Source: JAYPEY01 sp964519245 (lineage in GTDB: Bacteria; Verrucomicrobiota; Verrucomicrobiia; Limisphaerales; JAYPEY01). From it: a stretch of 64,000 nt of DNA. The notes beneath the pieces are model-generated. The model saw nothing but the letters and a program-made list of their open reading frames with translations. It did no database searches and had not been told where the DNA came from. Shown here piece after piece: positions 30,219 to 38,667 of the stretch (position 1 is the stretch's first letter; each line of letters begins with the position of its first letter). Where the stretch lies: positions 1 to 64,000 of the forward strand of contig CAZFLK010000001.1 in the NCBI GenBank assembly GCA_964519245.1, in the 5' to 3' direction. The position numbers and the translations under genes were made by a program.

Positions 30219-30372
30219 CTCTACCAGATTGCCGCAATTTTGCAGCGTCGAATTGAGAACGGGATTCTTCAAATCTTGGACGACGCGCGCAATGGATATC
30301 CCAAGACACATTCCAGCCGGACGCCGCATGGCCTGACGATTCAGTCGTTCCAGCAAGGTCGCGCCCCGCTCC

Positions 30373-31863
30373 TTAGCGCGCAAACCGCAACGAATAGAGA
30401 TCCGCCTCCCGCATCACAAAGCGCAGGCGAATCGCCCGACTCGCCAAACGGCTGACGTCCCCGGATTTCCTCCAAGTCACGACGTGCTTGATGGCATCGG
30501 TGTAGATCGGGTCGCAGTCAGTCGCGGCAAAACCTTCGATCGGCCGTCCCTGCTCGTCCTGGATCTCCACCTTCACCAAGCCTCCGGCCGCCGTGCTGAG
30601 GTTGAGTTGCAGTTGCTTTCCTTCGAAGTGCAGCGGCCTGGTGACCAGTTCGCCCGCCTCGACATCGGCGTTGACGGAGATGAAGCCATCCGTGCGCACG
30701 GTGTAGCGGTAGCCATTCTTGTGCCACATGGACATCTCGTGCGGACCGGTGGGATGGACATTGAGCGCAAGATAGTTCGAACGGTTTCTCCAATGCTTGG
30801 ACGCCAATCCCGGCCGGATGAAGGCGCCGGGGAAGGGGCGATCGTAATGGGTCGATCCCGCGCGGGTGGTCATGAAGGCAATGTCCGTGATGTCGGATCG
30901 TTTCTTGAAGTAGCGCGTGGGCAGCGCGATGTAGATGTGCGGCGCGCGGAAGTAGGGATGCGTCTGGCTGGTGTAGAGCCGTTCGCCTTCGCGATTGGGC
31001 GGAACGAAATCCGGCTTCGTCCAGTCGCGAAAGTCGGGCGAGGTCGTGCGCGTGATCGAAGGCAGCGATCCCCACGGCGTCTTGTAGGTGCGGAAGTAGC
31101 AGACGTATTGCCCCTCGGCCTCGGACCAGAAGGAAACATTCTGGGAATCGAAGGCATGGGTTGTATCGCGGGGATAGGGAATCACCTCGCCGATCATCTT
31201 CCACCGGAAACCGTCCGGCGAAACAAACGCGTGCAAACCGCTGCCCGGAGCGCCCCGCTTCTCATAGTAGCCCGGATGACCGCCCAAGGCCTTGTAGCGC
31301 TCGCTCGCGGGCGTGGCCGGATTCGTGTCGATGAACGGGCAGAAATTTGAAAGCAGCGGCGGCATGTCTTTCAGGATGACATTGTTCTCCTTTGTCCCCG
31401 CGACCTCCACGAGTCCCAGTTGGGGAAAGGTCCAATCGTGCCCATCGCTGCTCTCCGCGTAGCGCACCACCGTCCCGGGATGACCGGCAAAGTAATCCCC
31501 CGCCCGGATCCGGTCGGCTTTCATTCCCGTCGCCTCCACGTACTTCGCCACTTGCTCCGAATGCTCGGCAAAGTATTTCTTTGCTCCCGGATAGTCCGGA
31601 TCCTTGTCCCGCCAATAGGCGCGAAACGTGTCCCCATCCTTCAAGATCGTGCAGTAGAACCGATCCGGCAGCGGCGCCTTGGGCCGGGGTTGCCGGATGG
31701 GTTCATGCAGCTTGCGCGCCACCCCATCCATCCGTTCGATCAGGAAATCGTCGACAAAAAGCTCCAGGCGGGAGTCGATATTGACTGGCGCAGCAACTGG
31801 ATCGGCGGTCAGTGACAGGGAAACCGCGTACACGGCCAACCAAACGGGAATCAAGCGCGTCAT
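30373..31863 (-). CDS. Secreted propeller protein of the planctomycete 'LELFVDDFLI' family
   Basis: A 496-residue exported protein with signal peptide MTRLIPVWLAVYAVSLSLTADPV. It opens with NIDSRLELFVDDFLIERMDGVARKL, a pattern I recognise from many uncharacterised planctomycete and verrucomicrobial proteins. Repeating blades (TVVRYAESSDGHDW, GLHAFVSPDGFRWKMI, NVSFWSEAEGQYVCYFR, FMTTRAGSTHYDRPFPGAFI) resemble GH32/GH43 propellers, followed by a beta-sandwich-like C-terminus (LSTAAGGLVKVEIQDEQGRPIEGF). Probably glycan-related. The start at 31863 is just 24 bp from the repeat bordering the assembly gap, so its promoter lies inside the repeat or gap. An open frame running on through the N block is not real. 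Confidence 0.72.
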   Translation of the reverse strand: MTRLIPVWLAVYAVSLSLTADPVAAPVNIDSRLELFVDDFLIERMDGVARKLHEPIRQPRPKAPLPDRFYCTILKDGDTFRAYWRDKDPDYPGAKKYFAEHSEQVAKYVEATGMKADRIRAGDYFAGHPGTVVRYAESSDGHDWTFPQLGLVEVAGTKENNVILKDMPPLLSNFCPFIDTNPATPASERYKALGGHPGYYEKRGAPGSGLHAFVSPDGFRWKMIGEVIPYPRDTTHAFDSQNVSFWSEAEGQYVCYFRTYKTPWGSLPSITRTTSPDFRDWTKPDFVPPNREGERLYTSQTHPYFRAPHIYIALPTRYFKKRSDITDIAFMTTRAGSTHYDRPFPGAFIRPGLASKHWRNRSNYLALNVHPTGPHEMSMWHKNGYRYTVRTDGFISVNADVEAGELVTRPLHFEGKQLQLNLSTAAGGLVKVEIQDEQGRPIEGFAATDCDPIYTDAIKHVVTWRKSGDVSRLASRAIRLRFVMREADLYSLRFAR

Positions 31864-31886
31864 GGGAGCATCGTGGCAGAAGGCCA

Positions 31887-31915
31887 AACCGCGCGCCAGC
31901 CTCGGAACCGCGCGC
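31887..31915. repeat. Left copy of 29-bp repeat bordering the gap
   Basis: AACCGCGCGCCAGCCTCGG followed by AACCGCGCGC: one full 19-bp unit and the start of the next. The identical 29 bp recur directly after the N run (32016-32044). The palindromic GCGCGC at both ends could form a hairpin. Confidence 0.85.
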
Positions 31916-32015
31916 NNNNNNNNNNNNNNNNNNNNNNNNNNNNNNNNNNNNNNNNNNNNNNNNNNNNNNNNNNNNNNNNNNNNNNNNNNNNNNNNNNNNN
32001 NNNNNNNNNNNNNNN
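31916..32015. other. Assembly gap (100 N)
   Basis: Exactly 100 N, a conventional scaffold gap of unknown true length. It lies in the divergent intergenic region between the propeller gene (start 31863) and the PhoD-type gene (start 32127), and identical repeat copies border it on both sides. Confidence 0.98.
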
Positions 32016-32044
32016 AACCGCGCGCCAGCCTCGGAACCGCGCGC
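32016..32044. repeat. Right copy of 29-bp repeat bordering the gap
   Basis: Identical over all 29 bp and in the same orientation as 31887-31915. It fits a tandem array with 19-bp period that the assembler could not cross. Confidence 0.85.
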
Positions 32045-32126
32045 GAAGGCATTCCAAAACACCATTGCCTGTCCCGAAGCAGCGTGACAGTCTGCCTGCC
32101 GCAACTTCAAAATCCGTTATCGTTCA

Positions 32127-35100
32127 ATGGATCATTCTCGCATGAAAAGGCGCCGCTTCCTCACCCCGCTTTCACTGTTGACCGCCGCCCTCCTCGCCGG
32201 CGCCGCCGCTCCCGCAGGCAGCGCGGAATTCCAGAGCGATTGGCCGCCCCGGGGCGAGCGCATCTGGGTCGGTCCGGGACTCTGGGCCAACCGGCTGCAA
32301 GATTGGCGGGTCGTCGACGGCCGCTTGGAATGCCTGGAGGGTCGCCCCGGCAAACCCATGCGCACCGTGCACCTCCTGACCCACCGGCCCGATCCCCGCG
32401 GTGGCAAGTGGAACCTGCGGGTGGAGATCGGCGGCTTGAATCAAGGCTCCCCGTATTCCCGCCAGGCCGCCGCCGGCTTCCTGATCGGAGCGGGCGGCAA
32501 CGTGGACCCCAGGGCGGCCGCCCTGGTGCACCATAGTTGGGGCAAGGGCGCCGGCATCTTCGCCGGGGTCGACGCCTCCGGCATGGTGTTCTTCCACGAC
32601 CTGGAGGTCGGCCCCTTCAAGGGCGCCGACCCGACGGCCAATGCCGCAGCGGAACGCCCGCGAAGAAACCGCAATTGGAAGATCATGCACGTGGATTCAG
32701 AGGAGGCGGGTTCTCCCGCTTCCAACGCCATCGACGGCGATCCCGCCACCATCTGGCACACGGCATGGAAGCAGAAGAAACCGACCCACCCCCATGAGAT
32801 CCAGATCGACCTGGGCGAGGTCCGATCCGTCAACAGCGTGCGCTACACCCCGCGACAGGACAACGTCGCGGGCCGCATCAAGGACTTTGAAATCTACGCC
32901 AGCGAGGACCCCAACAACTGGGGAGCCCCGGTATCCCACGGCAACCTGCCGGATTCCACGCAACCGCAACATCTGGTCTTCAATCGTGTCGCCGCCCGAT
33001 ACATCCGCCTGGTCGCCTTGTCGGCGCACGCGGGTCGCCCGTCCACCACGGTGGCGGACCTGGATGTCTTCGACACCGCCGAAGGCAGGGCCGCCCCCGT
33101 TTCGCCGGGACTGCCGGGCGTCGCAAACCGAAACCCTTTCGGGCGCATTGTGCTCCACCTGTCGGTGAACCGGACTGCCTCCACGCATCTGCTCACTCTC
33201 GCCGCCATCGACATGGCAACCGGTGAACGCATCAGCCAGGTGGAATGGCGCGAAGCGCCCGCCGACCGACTGGCCGACAATCTGGCTCTGGTCTCCCATC
33301 CCGGAGCCAGCTCAGGCCGTTTCTCTTTCCGCAACTGGCGGGTCGATGGCCCCGGCATCATCGAGACGCCTGAACACGCCGCCGGCCCCATCCTCGGAAC
33401 GCAATACACCGTTCACAACAACGTCCTCAAATTGACGGCCCAAATGATGCCGGTGGGGAACTGGGACAATCGCACCGTGCGACTCCAAACCCTGGATGGC
33501 CGGGCCTGGCGAACGATCGCGACGACCGGCATCATCGCCCCCGGTTGGACCGCCCCCTTCCGGATTCCCGATTGGGACGCCGCCCGGGACACCCGCTACC
33601 GCGTGCTCTACCAGTGGCGCACGCAGGACAGCGACCTTCGGGATTTCACCTGGGAAGGAACCATCCGCAAGGACCCCGTGGAGAAGCCGGTCATCGTCGT
33701 CGCCGGATTCACCGGCAATCACAATACCCGAGGCAGCGTCGATCGCGGACGCTACGAGTGGACGCGCAACGGGCTGTGGTTCCCCCACACCGACATCACG
33801 TCCAACGTCGCCAAGCACAAACCCGACCTCCTGTTCTTCTCCGGCGACCAGGTCTACGAGGGAGCCAGCCCGACCGCCGCCATTCGCGGCCGGGGTGAAA
33901 CAACCATGCTCGACTACCTCTACAAGTGGCATCTGTTCAGCTGGGCCTACCGGGACCTCACCAGGGACATTCCCACCATCACCATTCCGGACGACCACGA
34001 CGTCTACCAGGGCAACGTCTGGGGCCGCGGCGGCCGCAGAACGGATAAGGACGACAAGGGGGGCTATGTTGAAAGCGCGGCCTTCGTCAAGATGGTGGAG
34101 CGCACCCAGACCAGCCACCTGCCCGATCCCTATGACCCCACCCCCGTCGATCAGGGCATCGGCGTTTACTACGCGCCCCTGAACATCGGCCGCGTCAGCG
34201 TCGCCATCATCGAGGACCGCAAATTCAAATGGGGGCCCAATGGCGTTGTCCCGCCCACCGACACCGGTCGCGCCGACCACGTGAACGACCCCAACTTCAA
34301 TCCCAAAACCGCCGATGTGCCCGGCGCGCAACTGCTGGGCCAGAGGCAGGAGCGGTTCCTGCGCGAATGGGCGGCCGATTGGACGGGCGCGGACATGAAG
34401 ATGGTCGTTTCCCAAACCATCTTCGGCAATCTGGCCACCCACCATGGCGGCAAGCTCAGCTACCTTGTCGCCGACTACGATTCCAACGGTTGGCCCCAAT
34501 CCGGACGCGCCCGGGCCCTGCACGAGATGCGCCGCGGCTTCGCCTTCATGCTCGGCGGCGACCAGCATCTTTCGACCATCGTCCACCATGGCATCGACGG
34601 ATTCGACGACGCGGGCTGGTCCTTCTGCGTGCCCTCCATCGCCAACTTCTATCCGCGCGCCTGGAATCCACCGAACGGCCGCGCGGTGAAGGACGATGCC
34701 TGGCCCGCGGACATGCCGGATTACACCGGCCGTTTTCACGACGGCTTCGGCAACCACGTCACCGTCTACGCCGCCACCAACCCCGGCAAGGACATGGGCC
34801 ACGAGCCCAAATCCCTGCACGACCGCATGCCAGGCTACGGCATCGTGAAACTGAACAAACGCGACCGCACCATCACCATGGAGAACTGGCCGCGCTTCAG
34901 CGACCCGGCGAACAAGAAGACCGCTGTCCAATACGACGGCTGGCCCAAGACCATCAGACAGACGGACAACTATGGCCGGAAACCGGAAGCCTGGTTGCCG
35001 ACCATCAAGGTCTCCGGCATGCAGGATCCGGTGGTCCAGCTCACCGATTCGGACTCCGGCGAAACCGTCTACACCTTGCGGATCAATGGAACCGAATTCC

Positions 35101-35228
35101 GGCCGTGGACCTTTGCCAAGGGACACTACGATATCCGGGTCGGGGAGCCCGAAACGGACACCTGGCAAATCCGCAAGCGCCTTCGGGCGCACGCCGAAAA
35201 CGACGCCGCAATCCGATTGGAATTTTGA
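32127..35228 (+). CDS. PhoD-like alkaline phosphatase D family protein with F5/8-type C domain
   Basis: A 1033-residue exported protein. KRRRFLTPLSLLTAALLAGAA looks like a Tat or Sec signal; an ATG at 32142 is an equally good start. Residues about 40-180 form a concanavalin-like region. About 190-316 look like a discoidin/F5/8 type C domain (SNAIDGDPATIWHTAW, HEIQIDLGEVRSVNSVRYTPR, RYIRLVALS). From about 520 comes a PhoD-type metallophosphatase: VAGFTGNH, PDLLFFSGDQVYEG, TITIPDDHDVYQGNVWG, FMLGGDQHLSTIVHHG. The GDQ, DDHD and GDQH segments carry the metal ligands. It probably releases phosphate from a carbohydrate- or lipid-linked ester outside the cytoplasm, with the discoidin domain binding glycans. 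Confidence 0.83.
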   Translation: MDHSRMKRRRFLTPLSLLTAALLAGAAAPAGSAEFQSDWPPRGERIWVGPGLWANRLQDWRVVDGRLECLEGRPGKPMRTVHLLTHRPDPRGGKWNLRVEIGGLNQGSPYSRQAAAGFLIGAGGNVDPRAAALVHHSWGKGAGIFAGVDASGMVFFHDLEVGPFKGADPTANAAAERPRRNRNWKIMHVDSEEAGSPASNAIDGDPATIWHTAWKQKKPTHPHEIQIDLGEVRSVNSVRYTPRQDNVAGRIKDFEIYASEDPNNWGAPVSHGNLPDSTQPQHLVFNRVAARYIRLVALSAHAGRPSTTVADLDVFDTAEGRAAPVSPGLPGVANRNPFGRIVLHLSVNRTASTHLLTLAAIDMATGERISQVEWREAPADRLADNLALVSHPGASSGRFSFRNWRVDGPGIIETPEHAAGPILGTQYTVHNNVLKLTAQMMPVGNWDNRTVRLQTLDGRAWRTIATTGIIAPGWTAPFRIPDWDAARDTRYRVLYQWRTQDSDLRDFTWEGTIRKDPVEKPVIVVAGFTGNHNTRGSVDRGRYEWTRNGLWFPHTDITSNVAKHKPDLLFFSGDQVYEGASPTAAIRGRGETTMLDYLYKWHLFSWAYRDLTRDIPTITIPDDHDVYQGNVWGRGGRRTDKDDKGGYVESAAFVKMVERTQTSHLPDPYDPTPVDQGIGVYYAPLNIGRVSVAIIEDRKFKWGPNGVVPPTDTGRADHVNDPNFNPKTADVPGAQLLGQRQERFLREWAADWTGADMKMVVSQTIFGNLATHHGGKLSYLVADYDSNGWPQSGRARALHEMRRGFAFMLGGDQHLSTIVHHGIDGFDDAGWSFCVPSIANFYPRAWNPPNGRAVKDDAWPADMPDYTGRFHDGFGNHVTVYAATNPGKDMGHEPKSLHDRMPGYGIVKLNKRDRTITMENWPRFSDPANKKTAVQYDGWPKTIRQTDNYGRKPEAWLPTIKVSGMQDPVVQLTDSDSGETVYTLRINGTEFRPWTFAKGHYDIRVGEPETDTWQIRKRLRAHAENDAAIRLEF

Positions 35229-35240
35229 GGCGCGAAGATC

Positions 35241-36020
35241 TTACTCGCACATGCCCATCACCTGGTAGCCGCTGTCGACGTAGATGACCTGACCGGTGAT
35301 GGCCGCGGCGCCCTCGCTGGCGAGAAAGGTTCCCGTCGCGCCCAATTCCGCCGGCTCGACATTGCGCTTCAGCGGCGCATTGGCCTCGTAGTGCTTGAGC
35401 ATGGAGGAGAATCCCGAGATGCCCCGAGCAGCCAGGGTGTTCATCGGACCGGCGCTGATGCAGTTCACCCGGATCTTCTTCGGCCCCAGATCGTAGGCCA
35501 GGTATCGGGTCGAAGCCTCGAGCGCGGCCTTGGCGACGCCCATGACGTTGTAGTGGGGAATCACCTTCTCCGCGCCGTAGTAGCTCATGGCCACGATGCT
35601 GCCGCCATCCGTCATCAACGGAGCCGCCGCGCGTGACAGCGCCACCAACGAATACGCGCTGACATCATGCGCCGTGGCGAACGCCTCACGGCTGGTGTTG
35701 ACAAACTCTCCCTCCAACGCCTCTTTCGGCGCAAAGGCGACCGAATGCAGCATCAGGTCCAACTTGCCGAACTTCTCGCCCACGGCGCTGAACACGGCGT
35801 CGATATCCTCGTCCTTGGTGACGTCACAGGGGAGCAGGAGCGTATCCTCGCCGAAAGCCTCGACCAGGGGCCCCACCTTGTCCTTCAGACGCTCACCCTG
35901 GTAGGTGAACGCGAGCTTCGCGCCCGCCTCGTGCCAAGCCTGCGCGATCGCCCACGCGATGGACCGTTTGTTCGCCACGCCGAAAACGACGCCCGTCTTG
36001 CCTTCCAGAATTCCTGCCAT
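35241..36020 (-). CDS. fabI: Enoyl-[acyl-carrier-protein] reductase (NADH) FabI
   Basis: A 259-residue FabI, the last step of each fatty-acid elongation cycle. The opening GKTGVVFGVANKRSIAWAIAQA is the NAD-binding loop of FabI, and the catalytic pair is Tyr157-x6-Lys164 in HYNVMGVAKAAL; SAGPMNTLAARGI follows. Tyr147 corresponds to the second conserved tyrosine. Standard length, single gene, convergent with the PhoD-type gene (12 bp apart). A promoter with the -10 box 9 nt from the start codon is visible. Confidence 0.95.
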   Translation of the reverse strand: MAGILEGKTGVVFGVANKRSIAWAIAQAWHEAGAKLAFTYQGERLKDKVGPLVEAFGEDTLLLPCDVTKDEDIDAVFSAVGEKFGKLDLMLHSVAFAPKEALEGEFVNTSREAFATAHDVSAYSLVALSRAAAPLMTDGGSIVAMSYYGAEKVIPHYNVMGVAKAALEASTRYLAYDLGPKKIRVNCISAGPMNTLAARGISGFSSMLKHYEANAPLKRNVEPAELGATGTFLASEGAAAITGQVIYVDSGYQVMGMCE

Positions 36021-36029
36021 GATTGCCTT

Positions 36030-36057
36030 GGTCTAAATTGGTTGATTCGATGTTGAA
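36030..36057 (-). promoter_or_regulatory. Candidate fabI promoter
   Basis: On the minus strand TTCAAC (36057-36052), 16-bp spacer, TAGACC (36035-36030). The -10 ends 9 nt before the fabI ATG (36020). Confidence 0.45.
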
Positions 36058-36113
36058 GCGGCTAGCTGTAGGGGAATTCGAAATTCGTGGCAAGGGAGTA
36101 AGAGAGAAGAAAA

Positions 36114-36188
36114 TGGTGCGCGGTATTGGATTTGAACCAATGACCCCCACGGTGTGAACGTGATGCTCTACCACTGAGCTAACCGCGC
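36114..36188 (-). tRNA. tRNA-Val(CAC), CCA encoded
   Basis: On the minus strand the acceptor stem GCGCGGT (36188-36182) pairs with ACCGCGC (36124-36118), followed by discriminator A and an encoded CCA. The D arm is GCTC AGTGGTA GAGC; the anticodon arm is TCACG, loop TTCACAC, CGTGG, so the anticodon is CAC (valine GUG). The T arm has GGTTCAAATCC. Length 75 nt with CCA. Confidence 0.93.
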
Positions 36189-36258
36189 ACGAACTCCCGG
36201 AATGTGCCTCAGCTCGACCGCGAGTTCAAGAATTCGTTTCGATTGGCAACAGGATCTG

Positions 36259-37515
36259 CTACCGCTCCGGGAAGACAAATTTCACCATGGAGAAATCGTC
36301 CTCGAAGGCGCCGCCGCCAACCCACTCGGTGACCTGGTCCGCCACGACCTCGATCTCATTCTTGCCCGCGGGCGGCGGCTGGGCGACCAGCTTGACGAAA
36401 TCCTTGAATTCCCACATGCCGCCACCGGGCAGGTCGACCTCGTAGACGCCGTCGCTGAAGAGGAACAACTCGTTGTATTTTCCCAGTTTCTGCGTGGCGT
36501 TGTGGTAGGGCATGTCGGGCATGGTGCCGATCACCAGTCCCGGAACCTTGAGCTCGACCGGTTGCGCCGAGGCCCGGTCCTCACCGGTCAACAGCACCGC
36601 CGGCGGGTGCCCCCCGCAGGAGTGCGTGATGGTGTGATCCTTCTTATTGTAAACCCCATACCAGATGGTGAAATACATGTTGTTGTGCCGCTCCATCTGA
36701 AAGGTTTCGTTGAGCGCCTCCAGGACATTGCTCGGATTCTTGAAATCCGTGTCCGGCAACGAATGCGCGCGCATGACGTTGATCGCCGAAATCGAGAGCA
36801 GCGCCGCTCCGACCCCGTGACCGCAGACGTCCAGCAGGTACATCGCGAGATTGTCGTCATCCAACCAGTGATATCCGAAGGAATCGCCTCCCAACTGCGT
36901 GGACGGAATGAACTTCCATTCCGTGCTGACCTCGCCGCTCAGGGGAGCGGGCAGGAGTGAGATGACGTAATCCGCCGCTTCGGCCAACTCCGCCGCCAGG
37001 TGCGCCTGACTTTCCTTGAGCGCGGCGTAAGTCTCCTGCTCCTGCTCGTGCAGTTGCTTCTTCTCCAGGCAGGCGGTGATGCGGGCGCGCAACAGGACAG
37101 GCTTGTAGGGCTTGGGCAGGTAGTCGTCGGCGCCCAACTCGATGCAGCGGGCCACGGTGTCCAGTTCATCCAGCCCGGAGATCATGATGACCGGAACCTC
37201 GCGCAGGTCCGGATCCCCCTTCATCGCCTTCAACACTTCGTCGCCTTCAATCTCGGGCATCACCATGTCGAGCAGCACGAGGTCGAACTTCTCTTCCCGC
37301 AAACGCTTCAAGGCCTCGCGGCCATCCCCGACCGTCTGGACCTGGTAGCCCTCCAGCCCCAACCGCTCGGCCAGGATATCGCAGTTCATCCCGTCGTCGT
37401 CCGCGACCAGGATGCGGAAATGCTCCGGCGTGATGCGCGTGAGCGGACGCCCCCCTGAAACCGGGGACTCGTCCGGGTTCGCGCTCGAGTCAGTGGTGGT
37501 TTCGGCTTCCGTCAT
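36259..37515 (-). CDS. Response regulator with PP2C-type (SpoIIE) phosphatase output
   Basis: A 418-residue cytosolic signalling protein. Residues about 33-155 are a receiver domain: acidic pocket VADDDG, phospho-acceptor Asp83 in LVLLDMVMPEI, conserved Lys135 in DDYLPKPY. A coiled-coil linker (EKKQLHEQEQETYAALKESQAHL) leads to an RsbU/SpoIIE-type PP2C phosphatase with metal Asp motifs GGDSFGYHWLDDDN, LLDVCGHGVGAALLS, LFSDGVYEV and FEDDFSMV. Such proteins dephosphorylate anti-sigma-factor antagonists. No kinase or anti-anti-sigma gene is adjacent, so its partners lie elsewhere. The ATG at 37515 has a real Shine-Dalgarno sequence (AAGGA, 6 nt upstream), in contrast to several leaderless-looking genes in this window. 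Confidence 0.9.
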   Translation of the reverse strand: MTEAETTTDSSANPDESPVSGGRPLTRITPEHFRILVADDDGMNCDILAERLGLEGYQVQTVGDGREALKRLREEKFDLVLLDMVMPEIEGDEVLKAMKGDPDLREVPVIMISGLDELDTVARCIELGADDYLPKPYKPVLLRARITACLEKKQLHEQEQETYAALKESQAHLAAELAEAADYVISLLPAPLSGEVSTEWKFIPSTQLGGDSFGYHWLDDDNLAMYLLDVCGHGVGAALLSISAINVMRAHSLPDTDFKNPSNVLEALNETFQMERHNNMYFTIWYGVYNKKDHTITHSCGGHPPAVLLTGEDRASAQPVELKVPGLVIGTMPDMPYHNATQKLGKYNELFLFSDGVYEVDLPGGGMWEFKDFVKLVAQPPPAGKNEIEVVADQVTEWVGGGAFEDDFSMVKFVFPER

Positions 37516-37763
37516 TTGAATCCTTCGAAATGAGTGTTCATTATGGGATTGATCTAAAACGCAACCAGCAAAAAAGAGGCCAGTCGCAGCAGGTTGCGGA
37601 CGAATGACGGAGCGCCGAACGCGGCTCGGAGGGACGAGACTGTGTCGAAAACCAGCCGCAACAACGCCCCTCGCAGGCGGCGTCAACAGGCGACTTGTCG
37701 CGATTCTGGGTCCTCGAACAGCGGCAACTGATCCCGAAGACGGGACACAACCGCAATCAACCC
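37516..37763. other. 248-bp intergenic region, possible dispersed repeat
   Basis: No gene is supported. Bases 37605-37660 (GACGGAGCGCCGAACGCGGC, then TCGGAGGGACGAGAC) resemble a dispersed intergenic sequence I associate with Verrucomicrobia, but only one copy lies in this window. CATAAT with a weak -35 about 30 bp upstream of the phosphatase start (37515) could be its promoter. Confidence 0.3.
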
Positions 37764-38540
37764 TCAATCGAACCGCGCCGCCGGATCCTGGCCGAAATAG
37801 TCGCTCAAGGCCCCGTACAAATCCGCGTGCTTCTTGCGCAACTGAAGCGGTTTCTCGAAAAAGCATTCCACCGCCACCGCAAAGAACTCGCCCGGATCGG
37901 TGGCTCCATAATCGTCCAGCAAGGTCGCTTTCCGCTTCCGGGACGCCTCAACCAACGCCTCGTATTCGCGCCGCATCACTTCGGCCCAACGGGCATGGTC
38001 GCGCCGACTCTTCAAGGGCGGCGTCCCGTTCACCACGCCGTCTCGCAGGTCGAGCTTGTGGGCAAACTCATGCAGAACCACGTTGAGGCCGTCCTGTGAA
38101 TTGCGCCCGCCCGCCTTGGAATCCGCCCAGGACAGGATCACCGGCCCACCCTCATAAGCCAACCCGAGCGCGGTTCCGGAGGACTCGTGCATCACCCCCG
38201 ATTCATCGACATCAATCATCTCATGCGGCGTGAACTGCCTCGGAAAAACCAGAATCGTTTCCACATTCTGAAAATAGTCGTGCTCGATGCCCAGCAACAG
38301 GAGGCACGCCTGCCCCGCGATCGTCACCTTCATCTCGTCGTCCAGCGCCAACCCCTTGCAGCCTTCCCAGGTCTTCTCGGCGATGACCACCTGGACCAAC
38401 TTGCGCAGCGCGTCCTGCTCCTCCGAGGTCAGACGGCCCCAATGCGGGACCCGACGGACCAACCACTGATTCCAGCCTTCCGGAAAAGGTTGCGTCAGTA
38501 TCCGCTTCCGCCTGCGCCGCTTGAGCCATCCGAATATCAC
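37764..38540 (-). CDS. MtfA-like zinc-dependent peptidase (M90)
   Basis: A 258-residue protein of the MtfA family. The gluzincin motif HEFAHKLD (about 157-164) gives His157, Glu158 and His161; a downstream Glu in EFFAVAVECFFEKP is the likely third ligand. The basic N-terminus FGWLKRRRRKRIL is also typical. In E. coli MtfA binds the repressor Mlc and thereby affects glucose PTS expression; ptsI is present at the far end of this window, but no Mlc homologue is seen. Cytosolic. Confidence 0.88.
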   Translation of the reverse strand: MIFGWLKRRRRKRILTQPFPEGWNQWLVRRVPHWGRLTSEEQDALRKLVQVVIAEKTWEGCKGLALDDEMKVTIAGQACLLLLGIEHDYFQNVETILVFPRQFTPHEMIDVDESGVMHESSGTALGLAYEGGPVILSWADSKAGGRNSQDGLNVVLHEFAHKLDLRDGVVNGTPPLKSRRDHARWAEVMRREYEALVEASRKRKATLLDDYGATDPGEFFAVAVECFFEKPLQLRKKHADLYGALSDYFGQDPAARFD

Positions 38541-38667
38541 GGCCGCAGCATACCGGGTCCAATGCGATTGGGAAATGCAGGCGTTCGGAACAACGCGAAC
38601 AAATCCCCCCCTTCAGGCTTGCTCCGGATTGCCGCGACGCGCAACATCCCCGGCTTTTGACGCGACC

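Noticed and set aside
31887..32044. Possible CRISPR array because 29-bp identical repeats flank the gap
   Set aside because: No spacer is visible, the 19-bp period repeats directly without spacers, and no cas gene is nearby.
30373..32052. Open frame of the propeller protein extended through the N block
   Set aside because: The extension consists of unknown residues and repeat sequence; the ATG at 31863 directly precedes a good signal peptide.
36259..37515. Stressosome or partner-switching cluster around the PP2C response regulator
   Set aside because: No anti-sigma, antagonist or sensor kinase gene is adjacent.
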